From: Gammaproteobacteria bacterium
GTDB lineage: Bacteria > Pseudomonadota > Gammaproteobacteria > Pseudomonadales > Azotimanducaceae
Direction: 5' to 3'
NCBI GenBank assembly: GCA_018667205.1
Contig: JABIVN010000350.1
Location: forward strand, 1 to 5,478
Length of the DNA: 5,478 nt
Shown here: piece after piece, positions 1 through 5,183 of the stretch
How positions within the stretch are numbered: the stretch's first letter is position 1
How the letters are laid out: each line of letters begins with the position of its first letter
The notes under the pieces: generated by a model
Databases searched by the model: none
What the model saw: only the letters and a program-made list of their open reading frames with translations
Told to the model about the DNA's origin: nothing
Program-made: the position numbers and the translations under genes

Positions 1-1071
1 ATTATTGATCTGGTTCAGGGCGATATTAAGGAGCATTTTCCGGTAGCCGGCATACCGCTACGCGGCGACATATTAGGATTTGGCACGACCACCAGCATTG
101 ATAATGGCGAACTCACCTTTATTTATGATGAAACCGATGCAGAAACCGTTATTTTCAAGTGTCATGCCAACACTGGCGGGATTCACAAGGTGTGCCCCGG
201 GGACGGCAGTGACCATTTCCCTTATGTATGCTTTAGTTCTGACGCTACCGACATGGGTTATCCCATCGATTTGTTATCGCTGAATTCGACCTCCGACTGG
301 CGATTGGCTGATTGGGTTGAGGCTGCTATCGATAAGCTCGACAAACCAGCTGATTTGTACGGCGTTAGAGCTAAATGTCATTGGGACGACCTTGTTATTA
401 CTGTGGCATCCAAACTTTGTCTAAACCAAAGCAGTCGCAACACCAACAGCGGAACAGCTGGACTTGGTTCCTCTATCTACGATTCGTTGCAGCATTATTT
501 GCTATCAGACGAACCTTGCCCCGAAACGGCATCCGGGATCCAATACCTTGGTGATGCGCTGGATTGGGATTGTTGTGGCTTTTTTGATACTCAACCAGAA
601 AAAGGTCGAGTCACGGTGGCACAAGCCGGCGCGAATTTACATATTCATGGGGTGAGCCTAGATCATAGGTACGGCGGACACGTCCATCACGAGCACAGTC
701 GTACTCGCGTATTACGCGTCGATGAATTAATGATTTATCCGATTGAAACCATTAACCAGCTAGGCTCTGACTTGGCAATCACTGAAATCGAATTCGACGC
801 GGGTGAATTACGTTTTCAGGTGTCCAACTGCGGCACCATGGATGTCAGCGATATCGGTATTGATGTGGTTCCAGATAATCTTTATAGCGAGCGTCAATAC
901 CTGCGCTTACCTTGGCTGGCAGCTGGCGAGAGCGAAGATTTCACCGTTGTTTTATCGCTCGCCAAAGGCTCCCACCAGGTTCTGGTTGCAGTAGATCCGT
1001 CTGGAGACATTATAGAGCCAGAGGCTGACCGCGAAAACAATCGAGTTTTTCTCGATTGTGTTGTCGATTAA
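1..1071 (+). CDS. Acetolactate-decarboxylase-like domain with C-terminal CARDB-like domain (5' end missing)
   Basis: The reading frame is open from the left edge to TAA at 1069-1071, giving 356 visible residues; the true start lies outside the window. Residues about 5-245 follow the acetolactate decarboxylase (ALDC, BudA/AlsD) layout: a GDILGFGT segment then NGEL (residues 22-38), a GGIHKV...FPYVCF strand (59-78), an LYGVR strand (119-123), and HIHG...RYGGHV (214-228). His214, His216 and His227 form H-x-H-x10-H, the spacing of the ALDC zinc ligands (His194/196/207 in the Brevibacillus enzyme); Glu37 matches its Glu65. ALDC converts acetolactate to acetoin. The family Thr-Arg-Ser arginine is not evident, and the Arg123-to-His214 segment is about 30 residues longer than usual. 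Residues about 258-353 look like a CARDB domain: VSNCG (274-278), LAAGES (306-311), VDP...E...NN (331-347). The protein is cysteine-rich. Domain calls are inferred from remembered family motifs; acetolactate activity is doubtful. Confidence 0.68.
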   Translation: MIDLVQGDIKEHFPVAGIPLRGDILGFGTTTSIDNGELTFIYDETDAETVIFKCHANTGGIHKVCPGDGSDHFPYVCFSSDATDMGYPIDLLSLNSTSDWRLADWVEAAIDKLDKPADLYGVRAKCHWDDLVITVASKLCLNQSSRNTNSGTAGLGSSIYDSLQHYLLSDEPCPETASGIQYLGDALDWDCCGFFDTQPEKGRVTVAQAGANLHIHGVSLDHRYGGHVHHEHSRTRVLRVDELMIYPIETINQLGSDLAITEIEFDAGELRFQVSNCGTMDVSDIGIDVVPDNLYSERQYLRLPWLAAGESEDFTVVLSLAKGSHQVLVAVDPSGDIIEPEADRENNRVFLDCVVD

Positions 1072-1103
1072 GGGGTTCAGACAAGAAAGCGCTCCTACGC
1101 GCA

Positions 1104-1128
1104 GTAATGCCAATACACAGGGCATTAC
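1104..1128 (+). terminator. Possible hairpin terminator after the decarboxylase-like gene
   Basis: GTAATGCC (1104-1111) and GGCATTAC (1121-1128) are perfect reverse complements separated by a 9-nt loop, beginning 32 nt after the stop codon. The position suits transcript termination or 3'-end protection. No T-run follows (the next bases are CCTGTC), so it is not a classical intrinsic terminator. The stem is certain from the sequence; its role is inferred. Confidence 0.3.
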
Positions 1129-1308
1129 CCTGTCACTGAAAATAGCTGGATTCGCTTGCCGTTGAATTAGATTGTGACGAAGTTCCGACTGACGACCGGG
1201 GAACTGGCGAGTTCTCTTGACCAGACGTCATGTCGACTGAAGTGGAGAGATCTCTACCCTAAGCATTCGCGAGCATGAGATTTCTCCACGTCGCTCCCTT
1301 CGAGTCAT

Positions 1309-1362
1309 GTGGACGTTGTCGTGGACGTTGTCGTGGACTTCGTCGTGGACTTCGTCGTAGAC
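1309..1362. repeat. 12-bp tandem repeat, four and a half copies
   Basis: Two copies of GTGGACGTTGTC (1309-1332) are followed by two copies of GTGGACTTCGTC (1333-1356) and a half copy, GTAGAC. The two variants differ at two adjacent bases (GT versus TC) and are paired, which suggests duplication of one unit followed by change and a second duplication. The period is a multiple of three, so a coding origin is conceivable. In the frame beginning at 1309 it reads Val-Asp-Val-Val type repeats, but that frame has no ribosome binding site and stops at 1408-1410. Confidence 0.9.
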
Positions 1363-1425
1363 AAACCGCAACAAGATATCTATCCGGGCAGGTTTTTATC
1401 GCCGCGTTAATTTCGCACCAGACGG

Positions 1426-1454
1426 TTGGTGCTAGTGTTTCTGTTTCGTATACT
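1426..1454 (+). promoter_or_regulatory. Candidate sigma70 promoter for the hydrolase-sulfatase-dioxygenase genes
   Basis: TTGGTG (1426-1431, three of six matches to the -35 consensus) and TATACT (1449-1454, five of six matches to the -10 consensus) are 17 bp apart. This predicts a start of transcription near 1461 and a leader of about 23 nt before the GTG start at 1484. The spacing and -10 box are good and the -35 box is weak, so an activator may be needed. Confidence 0.4.
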
Positions 1455-1483
1455 CAGGTTTCGCGTCTGCAGAGTAATACCCA

Positions 1484-2398
1484 GTGCCTATACCCGTGAT
1501 ACTTGACACCGACATCGGCTTTGATGTCGATGACGTTTGGGCACTTGCCTTTCTTCTACGGTGCCCCGAAGTCGACGTTAAGTTGATCCTGACCGATACA
1601 GGAGATACTCATTATTCAGCGAGTCTTGTCGCAAAGTTACTTGAGGTTGCAGGCAGGACGGACATACCTGTCGGCGTTGGCATTCCTCTTGACGCTTCGG
1701 CGCGAACCCATTCGGAATGGCTTGGCGATTACCAGCTACAGGATTACCCGGGTACGGTATACCTGGATGGTGTTGGTGCAATTTGTCATACAGTGATGAG
1801 TTCACCGACTACAGTCAGCATCATTAGTATCGGCCCTGTGCCTAATATTGCCGCGGCACTGGCACGTGAACCGCGGATGGTAAACAATTCAAAATTTGTT
1901 GGTATGCACGGGAGTATTCGACGTGGCTATCTAGGTGCTGACAAGCCAATGCGAGAGTACAATGTTAAAAAGCACTCGATGGCCTGCCAGAAGGTCTTCG
2001 CAACGCCCTGGGATCTAACGATCACACCGCTGGACACCTGCGGCAATGTTTTTTTACAAGGCGATAATTTCGAACGCCTGAAAAAATCTTCCGACCCACT
2101 GGCCCAGGCTGTGATCCAAAACCACTTTGCCTGGTGCGAAAACGTAAAAGACTGGCCGATTCTTTCGCACATGAACCCCCAGCTACAGTCTTCACTGCTT
2201 TACGATACTGTGGCGGTGTATCTTTCCTTCAGCGAATCTCTTCTTGAAATGGAACAACTTCCCATAGTTGTGACCGATGATGGCAAGACTTTGGTCGACG
2301 ACCGTGGACAACGGGTGAACTGCGCGATGCAATGGAAGGATCAAGCCGCCTTTGAAGCCTTGCTGACCAAACGTTTGTTAAATGAAGACACGGAGTAA
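1484..2398 (+). CDS. Inosine-uridine nucleoside hydrolase family protein
   Basis: This 304-residue protein has the length and order of the calcium-dependent nucleoside N-ribohydrolase family, which cleaves the N-glycosidic bond of nucleosides. The N-terminal signature is LDTDIGFDVDDVWAL (residues 7-21), with Asp8, Asp10, Asp16 and Asp17 as expected metal or catalytic residues; it is two residues longer between the Asp pairs than the classic DTDPGxDDA. Other matches are KLLEVAGRTDIPV (51-63), GPVPNIAAAL (117-126), REYN with Glu158 and Asn160 as expected sugar-binding residues (157-160), and LYDTVAV (239-245). The usual catalytic His before the last metal Asp is Tyr240, and the usual Asn of the VAGN segment is Asp41, so the leaving group may differ from a normal nucleoside. 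The GTG at 1484 is chosen because an in-frame TAA lies at 1475-1477; AGAG at 1471-1474 is a weak ribosome binding site. No signal peptide is seen, so it is probably cytoplasmic. The family call is firm; the substrate is unknown. Confidence 0.88.
   Translation: MPIPVILDTDIGFDVDDVWALAFLLRCPEVDVKLILTDTGDTHYSASLVAKLLEVAGRTDIPVGVGIPLDASARTHSEWLGDYQLQDYPGTVYLDGVGAICHTVMSSPTTVSIISIGPVPNIAAALAREPRMVNNSKFVGMHGSIRRGYLGADKPMREYNVKKHSMACQKVFATPWDLTITPLDTCGNVFLQGDNFERLKKSSDPLAQAVIQNHFAWCENVKDWPILSHMNPQLQSSLLYDTVAVYLSFSESLLEMEQLPIVVTDDGKTLVDDRGQRVNCAMQWKDQAAFEALLTKRLLNEDTE
2392..2395 (+). promoter_or_regulatory. Ribosome binding site for the TTG-started sulfatase
   Basis: GGAG sits inside the last codons of the hydrolase gene, 9 nt before the TTG at 2405. 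It supports TTG as the real start: the frame is closed by the hydrolase TAA at 2396-2398, only AGA and TCA lie between, and no other start codon precedes the conserved sulfatase N-terminus. Confidence 0.65.
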
Positions 2399-2404
2399 AG
2401 ATCA

Positions 2405-3826
2405 TTGACTGAACAGCCCAATGTCGTCTTTCTTTTTCCAGACCAGTTACGAGCGCAAGCGCTAAGTTTGTATGGTAACAGCGCTTACGTTGAAACACAG
2501 ATCGAAACACCCAACATCAACCGGCTTGCAGATCGGGGTGTCACGCTAGACAACGCGATTTCTAATTGTCCTGTCTGCACACCCGCTCGCGCGATGTTGG
2601 TCACGGGCAGATATCCCCAGAGCACCGGCCACCTGATCAATTCAACGCGTACCCGGCATTCTGAGATCTCTATCGCTGATGCGTTTGCTCATCAGGGCTA
2701 CCGCACCGCCTGGATCGGGAAATGGCACTTGCATACCGGCCACTGGCCCGCCCTGAATCGGACGCCGATGCAACCCGACTGGGTTCCCAAAGGCCGGGAT
2801 CGGCTAGGATTCGAATACTGGCGCGCTTACAACCAACATATGGTGTACTTCAATGGCTTTGTCCACAAAGACGACTGGAACTACGAGCGCTGGGAAGGTT
2901 ACGAAACCGAAGGCCTTCTAAACTACGCTCTCGAATTCATGAACGAAGCAAAAGATGATCCTTTTCTGATGTTTCTATCCCCGCATCAGCCGCACTACAC
3001 ACCAGAAAAGTTTGCACCCGATTGCTTCTATGACAGGTTGCCAGACGAACTGGTGCTACCTGATAACGTGCCGGGCGCAATGCTAAAAGCCTCAAAAGAA
3101 ATGTACCGCCATTATCTGGCGATGATTTTAGCCATTGATGAAATGCTAGGCAGATTACTGGACTACCTGGAAAAAGAAGGATTAATCGACAACACCATTC
3201 TAGTGTTCTCTTCAGACCACGGCACACAGGGTGGTTCGCAGGGTGTTAACCCCTGGTCCAAGAAAAACCCGTATGACGCGTCAATCCACATACCCGGCAT
3301 CATTTCCTATCCTGCAAAAATTACACCCGGCACACGTAACAATACACTCTTGTCGCTGGTCGATTTTTTTCCCACGCTGTGTGGCTTGGCAGGTGTGCCA
3401 GTCCCAAAGACGGTAGAAGGCACAAACCTGGCGCCCAGCATTGTAATGGGAGAGCAGCGAGACGCCGTTGAACCTGAAAGCGTTTTCTTGATGAACTTTT
3501 CAAAATACTTTGACTGGTTTCAAAACGGCGCGGAGTGGCGCGGGGTACGCACCCTGTCTCACATGTATTGCAAGCGATTATCAGGAGAAGAGGAGTTGTA
3601 TGACCTGAGCGCTGATCCATTGCAGAGACATAACACAGCGTTAACTGACCCGGGTCAACTTGAAAAAATGCGCGCGCTGCTGGAAATGCATCAGCGTGCC
3701 AGAGCCGATGAACTGGTCCCCTGCACAGACTGGCAAGACTGGCTGGACGAACAAAGACGGGTTGTTAGAAACGCAAAAGGCGAACTCAGTCATCCCGAAA
3801 CACCTCCAGACTGGTCACTGCTATAG
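2405..3826 (+). CDS. Type I (formylglycine-dependent) sulfatase
   Basis: This 473-residue protein has the full layout of the sulfatase/alkaline-phosphatase superfamily, which hydrolyses sulfate esters. NVVFLFPDQLR (residues 6-16) gives the N-terminal metal ligands Asp13 and Gln14; PNINRLADRGV (36-46) follows. CTPAR (58-62) is the formylglycine motif, with Cys58 as the nucleophile precursor, and continues into LVTGRYP. GKWHL (105-109) supplies Lys106 and His108, SPHQPHYTP (192-200) a substrate-pocket histidine, and VFSSDHG (267-273) the metal ligands Asp271 and His272. EELYDLSADPLQRHN (396-410) is the usual C-terminal signature. No signal peptide precedes the first strand, so it is probably cytoplasmic and acts on small imported molecules. 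Cys58 must be matured by a formylglycine-generating or anaerobic maturase not present here. The gene begins 6 nt after the hydrolase stop with a TTG start and ends in a double stop, TAG TGA. The family is clear, but the substrate is not, and related phosphonate monoester hydrolases cannot be fully excluded. Confidence 0.93.
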   Translation: MTEQPNVVFLFPDQLRAQALSLYGNSAYVETQIETPNINRLADRGVTLDNAISNCPVCTPARAMLVTGRYPQSTGHLINSTRTRHSEISIADAFAHQGYRTAWIGKWHLHTGHWPALNRTPMQPDWVPKGRDRLGFEYWRAYNQHMVYFNGFVHKDDWNYERWEGYETEGLLNYALEFMNEAKDDPFLMFLSPHQPHYTPEKFAPDCFYDRLPDELVLPDNVPGAMLKASKEMYRHYLAMILAIDEMLGRLLDYLEKEGLIDNTILVFSSDHGTQGGSQGVNPWSKKNPYDASIHIPGIISYPAKITPGTRNNTLLSLVDFFPTLCGLAGVPVPKTVEGTNLAPSIVMGEQRDAVEPESVFLMNFSKYFDWFQNGAEWRGVRTLSHMYCKRLSGEEELYDLSADPLQRHNTALTDPGQLEKMRALLEMHQRARADELVPCTDWQDWLDEQRRVVRNAKGELSHPETPPDWSLL

Positions 3827-3834
3827 TGACGCCA

Positions 3835-3884
3835 GCGGTGCTGTTTTCAAACCGCAGAGAAATAACTCCAAGAGACTGTTGGAG
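3835..3884 (+). other. Two small hairpins in the sulfatase-dioxygenase gap
   Basis: GCGGT/ACCGC (3835-3839 and 3851-3855, 11-nt loop) and CTCCAA/TTGGAG (3866-3871 and 3879-3884, 7-nt loop) lie in the 80-nt gap. Neither has a T-run, so neither is a standard terminator. They could act as a processing or stability element that adjusts expression of the third gene relative to the first two. Pairing is seen; function is inferred. Confidence 0.35.
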
Positions 3885-3901
3885 CAAACCTGAAATACAT
3901 T

Positions 3902-3906
3902 GAGGA
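3902..3906 (+). promoter_or_regulatory. Ribosome binding site that makes the dioxygenase start ambiguous
   Basis: GAGGA lies directly against the first ATG (3907), which leaves no normal spacer. It is 3 nt from the second ATG (3910) and 9 nt from an in-frame GTG (3916). By spacing, 3916 or 3910 is a better initiation site than 3907. The effect is at most three N-terminal residues. Confidence 0.5.
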
Positions 3907-4776
3907 ATGATGACGGTGGAATCAACTTATCCCCTGGTCTTAACGACTGAAACGATACAAACCTTCCGGGAACGCGGTTACGTGCTGACAGAGAACGTGT
4001 TTGAGCATTTAGCGCTAGCGCGTCATGCCACCAGTGTCGACAAAGAGGTGGCAAAAAGGACCTCATCGGATAAACGAAATATCGATGAAAAGTCTGCATA
4101 CGAACAATCCTTTCTGCAGTGCATGCGTCTTTGGGAGACCTCTTCTGACGTTCGTGCTCTGACCTTTGATCCAGGACTTGCAGGGATTGCGGCTCAATTG
4201 TTAGGCGCTTCTTCCGTAAGGCTTTGGCAGGATCAAGCCCTGTACAAAGAACCTGGCGGCCGGGAGACAGATGCCCATCAAGACCAGACGTTCTGGCCAA
4301 TTGGAGAGGTACCACTTGTGAGTGCCTGGATACCCTTTGATGCCATTGAAAAGTCGAATGGTGCGATGTCATATGTGCCTGGTTCTCATAAAGCTGGCGC
4401 GTTGCGTCCTGTTGATATTACCCATTCGACAGAACCGTATAATATTCTTGCTGATCCGGCACTAAACGGGCTGTCGCCTGAATCTACTAATGTAAACTTG
4501 GGTTCTGTCGTCTGGCATTCAGGATTCACTGTCCATCAAGCCGCTGCCAACGCCTCAGATAGTGCTCGTCGGGTTTTTACCGTTATTTATTTCGCCGATG
4601 GTTTCAGGCGCATCAAGAACTGGCCCGTATTTCCGCTTGATCGAGCCAAGGTTGGTGTGGGTGAATTGATGCAAGGGGAAGGATTGCCCGTGGTTTGGCC
4701 ATCCCCTGATCAGTTACCGGAGCCGCCTGAACTGTTGGGACAAAGTACTGGCCCGCAGCACTTGGCAATCCAATAA
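3907..4776 (+). CDS. Phytanoyl-CoA dioxygenase (PhyH) family Fe(II)/2-oxoglutarate oxygenase
   Basis: This 289-residue protein has the PhyH fold signature of a mononuclear iron, 2-oxoglutarate-dependent hydroxylase. An N-terminal FRERGYVLTENVF segment (residues 20-32) is typical of the family. The facial triad is His124 and Asp126 in AHQDQTFWP (123-131) with His210 in GFTVHQAAAN (206-215). Arg221 or Arg222 (RRVFTVIYF) is placed to bind the 2-oxoglutarate carboxylate. NGAMSYVPGSHKAG (151-164) is the standard loop between triad halves. The length is normal for the family, and no signal peptide or membrane segment is seen, so it is cytoplasmic. It follows the sulfatase by 80 nt and is probably cotranscribed. 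Bacterial PhyH proteins hydroxylate many small substrates besides phytanoyl-CoA, so the name should not be read as the reaction. The start is one of ATG 3907, ATG 3910 or GTG 3916. Confidence 0.9.
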   Translation: MMTVESTYPLVLTTETIQTFRERGYVLTENVFEHLALARHATSVDKEVAKRTSSDKRNIDEKSAYEQSFLQCMRLWETSSDVRALTFDPGLAGIAAQLLGASSVRLWQDQALYKEPGGRETDAHQDQTFWPIGEVPLVSAWIPFDAIEKSNGAMSYVPGSHKAGALRPVDITHSTEPYNILADPALNGLSPESTNVNLGSVVWHSGFTVHQAAANASDSARRVFTVIYFADGFRRIKNWPVFPLDRAKVGVGELMQGEGLPVVWPSPDQLPEPPELLGQSTGPQHLAIQ

Positions 4777-4797
4777 CGACCAGCGCGTCCTGGCGTT
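4775..4797 (+). terminator. Possible hairpin terminator at the end of the dioxygenase gene
   Basis: AACG-A-CCAG (4775-4783) pairs with CTGG-CGTT (4790-4797) around a 6-nt loop, CGCGTC: eight base pairs with a single bulged A. It overlaps the TAA stop codon. Only AATCCC follows, without a T-run, so it is a weak or Rho-assisted terminator candidate, or a 3' stabilising hairpin. Confidence 0.35.
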
Positions 4798-4837
4798 AAT
4801 CCCAAGCCCGTTGAGCAGTCTAGTTAGCCCAACAACC

Positions 4838-4908
4838 GGTGCCGGGCCCTTTCTGGAGGGACCACGCTATTAACAAAAGCATCACAGACTCTACAGGGCC
4901 GGGGAACC
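4838..4908 (+). repeat. Bulged long-range inverted repeat
   Basis: GGT, CCGG and CCCT (4838-4840, 4842-4845, 4847-4850) can pair with AGGG, CCGG and ACC (4895-4898, 4899-4902, 4906-4908): 11 base pairs interrupted by small bulges around a 44-nt loop. The same CCCT can instead pair with the nearby AGGG at 4857-4860. The pairings are real in the sequence, but chance cannot be excluded. Confidence 0.3.
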
Positions 4909-5005
4909 ATTGATATGAATATCGGACCGTCCCTAAGAGACCGTGATCAGTAATGGGAACGCCGCTTCGAGCCGCTGATATACTCGCTACCAGTGCAAAA
5001 TGTCA

Positions 5006-5047
5006 CTTGTTCTGACGATCTTGTTCTGACGATCTTGTTCTGACGAT
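5006..5047. repeat. 14-bp perfect tandem triplication
   Basis: CTTGTTCTGACGAT occurs three times in a row without mismatch (5006-5019, 5020-5033, 5034-5047). Complete identity points to a recent expansion, probably by replication slippage. It lies about 140-180 bp upstream of the racemase-like start and does not encode a plausible peptide. Confidence 0.95.
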
Positions 5048-5081
5048 CGGTGTTAACCAGTGATGACCGCGGATCGCTTTT
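5044..5081 (+). terminator. Weak terminator-like stem with T-run
   Basis: CGATC-GGT (5044-5051) can pair with ACC (5066-5068) and GATCG (5072-5076), with GCG bulged between them, followed by CTTTTA. This is the only stem in the region with a T-run on the + strand. The bulge and 14-nt loop make it weak. It overlaps the end of the last 14-bp repeat. Confidence 0.25.
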
Positions 5082-5085
5082 AGGT

Positions 5086-5101
5086 TCACAACCTTTTGTG
5101 A
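5086..5101. promoter_or_regulatory. Operator-like palindrome upstream of the racemase-like gene
   Basis: TCACAA-CCTT-TTGTGA is a perfect 6-bp inverted repeat with a 4-bp centre, a common geometry for dimeric repressors and activators. It overlaps a second small hairpin, AGGTT-CAC-AACCT (5082-5094). It ends about 80 bp before the start codon and upstream of the candidate -35 box. Its half-sites are in the opposite order to CRP sites (TGTGA...TCACA), so CRP is not implied. Confidence 0.35.
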
Positions 5102-5128
5102 TCTTAGCTTCAGAGAACAAACGCGTTA

Positions 5129-5157
5129 CTGACAAATTTTAAATTAGACATTATTTC
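5129..5157 (+). promoter_or_regulatory. Tentative promoter for the racemase-like gene
   Basis: CTGACA (5129-5134, five of six matches to the -35 consensus) lies 17 bp before TATTTC (5152-5157, only three of six matches to -10) in AT-rich DNA. A start near 5164 would leave a leader of about 20 nt. An alternative pair, TAGACA (5145-5150) with TAAAAG (5168-5173), would start almost at the ATG. The choice between them is uncertain. Confidence 0.28.
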
Positions 5158-5166
5158 AATTAGACA
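5142..5166. repeat. 9-bp direct repeat overlapping the promoter region
   Basis: AATTAGACA occurs at 5142-5150 and again at 5158-5166, 16 bp start to start, just before the AAGGA ribosome binding site. Paired direct repeats at this spacing beside a promoter can be binding sites for a regulator. In AT-rich DNA a chance origin is also possible. Confidence 0.5.
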
Positions 5167-5183
5167 ATAAAAGGAATATCGCT

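Larger units (their letters stand above)
1072..1483. other. Intergenic region of 412 bp with hairpin, tandem repeat and promoter
   Basis: No convincing gene is present. The stretch holds a hairpin soon after the decarboxylase-like gene, a 10-bp perfect palindrome AGAGATCTCT at 1246-1255, a short AGTTCC/GGAACT inverted repeat (1181-1186 and 1200-1205), a 12-bp tandem repeat and, at the right end, a candidate promoter for the downstream genes. The only longer frames arise from the repeat and have low-complexity Arg/Cys-rich or Val/Asp-rich translations. Confidence 0.7.
4777..5183. other. Intergenic region of 407 bp rich in inverted and direct repeats
   Basis: No convincing gene is seen on either strand. 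The region holds a bulged long-range inverted repeat (4838-4908), a GATATGAATATC near-palindrome (4912-4923), a 14-bp triplication (5006-5047), a stem with a short T-run (5044-5081), an operator-like palindrome (5086-5101), an AT-rich stretch with a 9-bp direct repeat (5142-5166) and a good ribosome binding site, AAGGA (5171-5175), for the racemase-like gene. Confidence 0.7.

Noticed and set aside
190..1071. GTG at 190 as the real start of the first gene
   Set aside because: The same frame is open to the window edge, and the upstream 63 codons carry the ALDC-like GDxxGFGT and NGEL segments, so the gene is cut by the edge rather than starting at 190.
1246..1255. AGAGATCTCT palindrome as an operator
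   Set aside because: A 10-bp perfect palindrome is short enough to occur by chance, and it is about 170 bp upstream of the candidate promoter with no partner site.
1309..1362. CRISPR array
   Set aside because: The repeats are directly adjacent without spacers. The 14-bp array at 5006-5047 is rejected for the same reason.
1309..1410. Val/Asp-rich frame through the tandem repeat from GTG 1309
   Set aside because: It is only 33 codons, without a ribosome binding site. The Val-Asp pattern follows from the repeat.
1275..1499. 74-codon + strand frame with an Arg/Cys/Gly-rich translation
   Set aside because: Its middle is simply the 12-bp repeat read in one frame, it overlaps the promoter and the start of the hydrolase gene, and it has no family resemblance.
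3821..4372. 183-codon open frame on the - strand
   Set aside because: It lies antisense to the N-terminal half of the clear PhyH gene and the gap before it, has no recognisable motif, and its composition is that of a shadow frame.
5082..5094. tRNA T-arm suggested by AGGTTCACAACCT
   Set aside because: The loop is only 3 nt and no acceptor, D-arm or anticodon-arm pairing surrounds it.
4947..5135. 62-codon - strand frame in the second intergenic region
   Set aside because: It runs through the 14-bp triplication, has no recognisable domain or good ribosome binding site, and shows no link to its neighbours.
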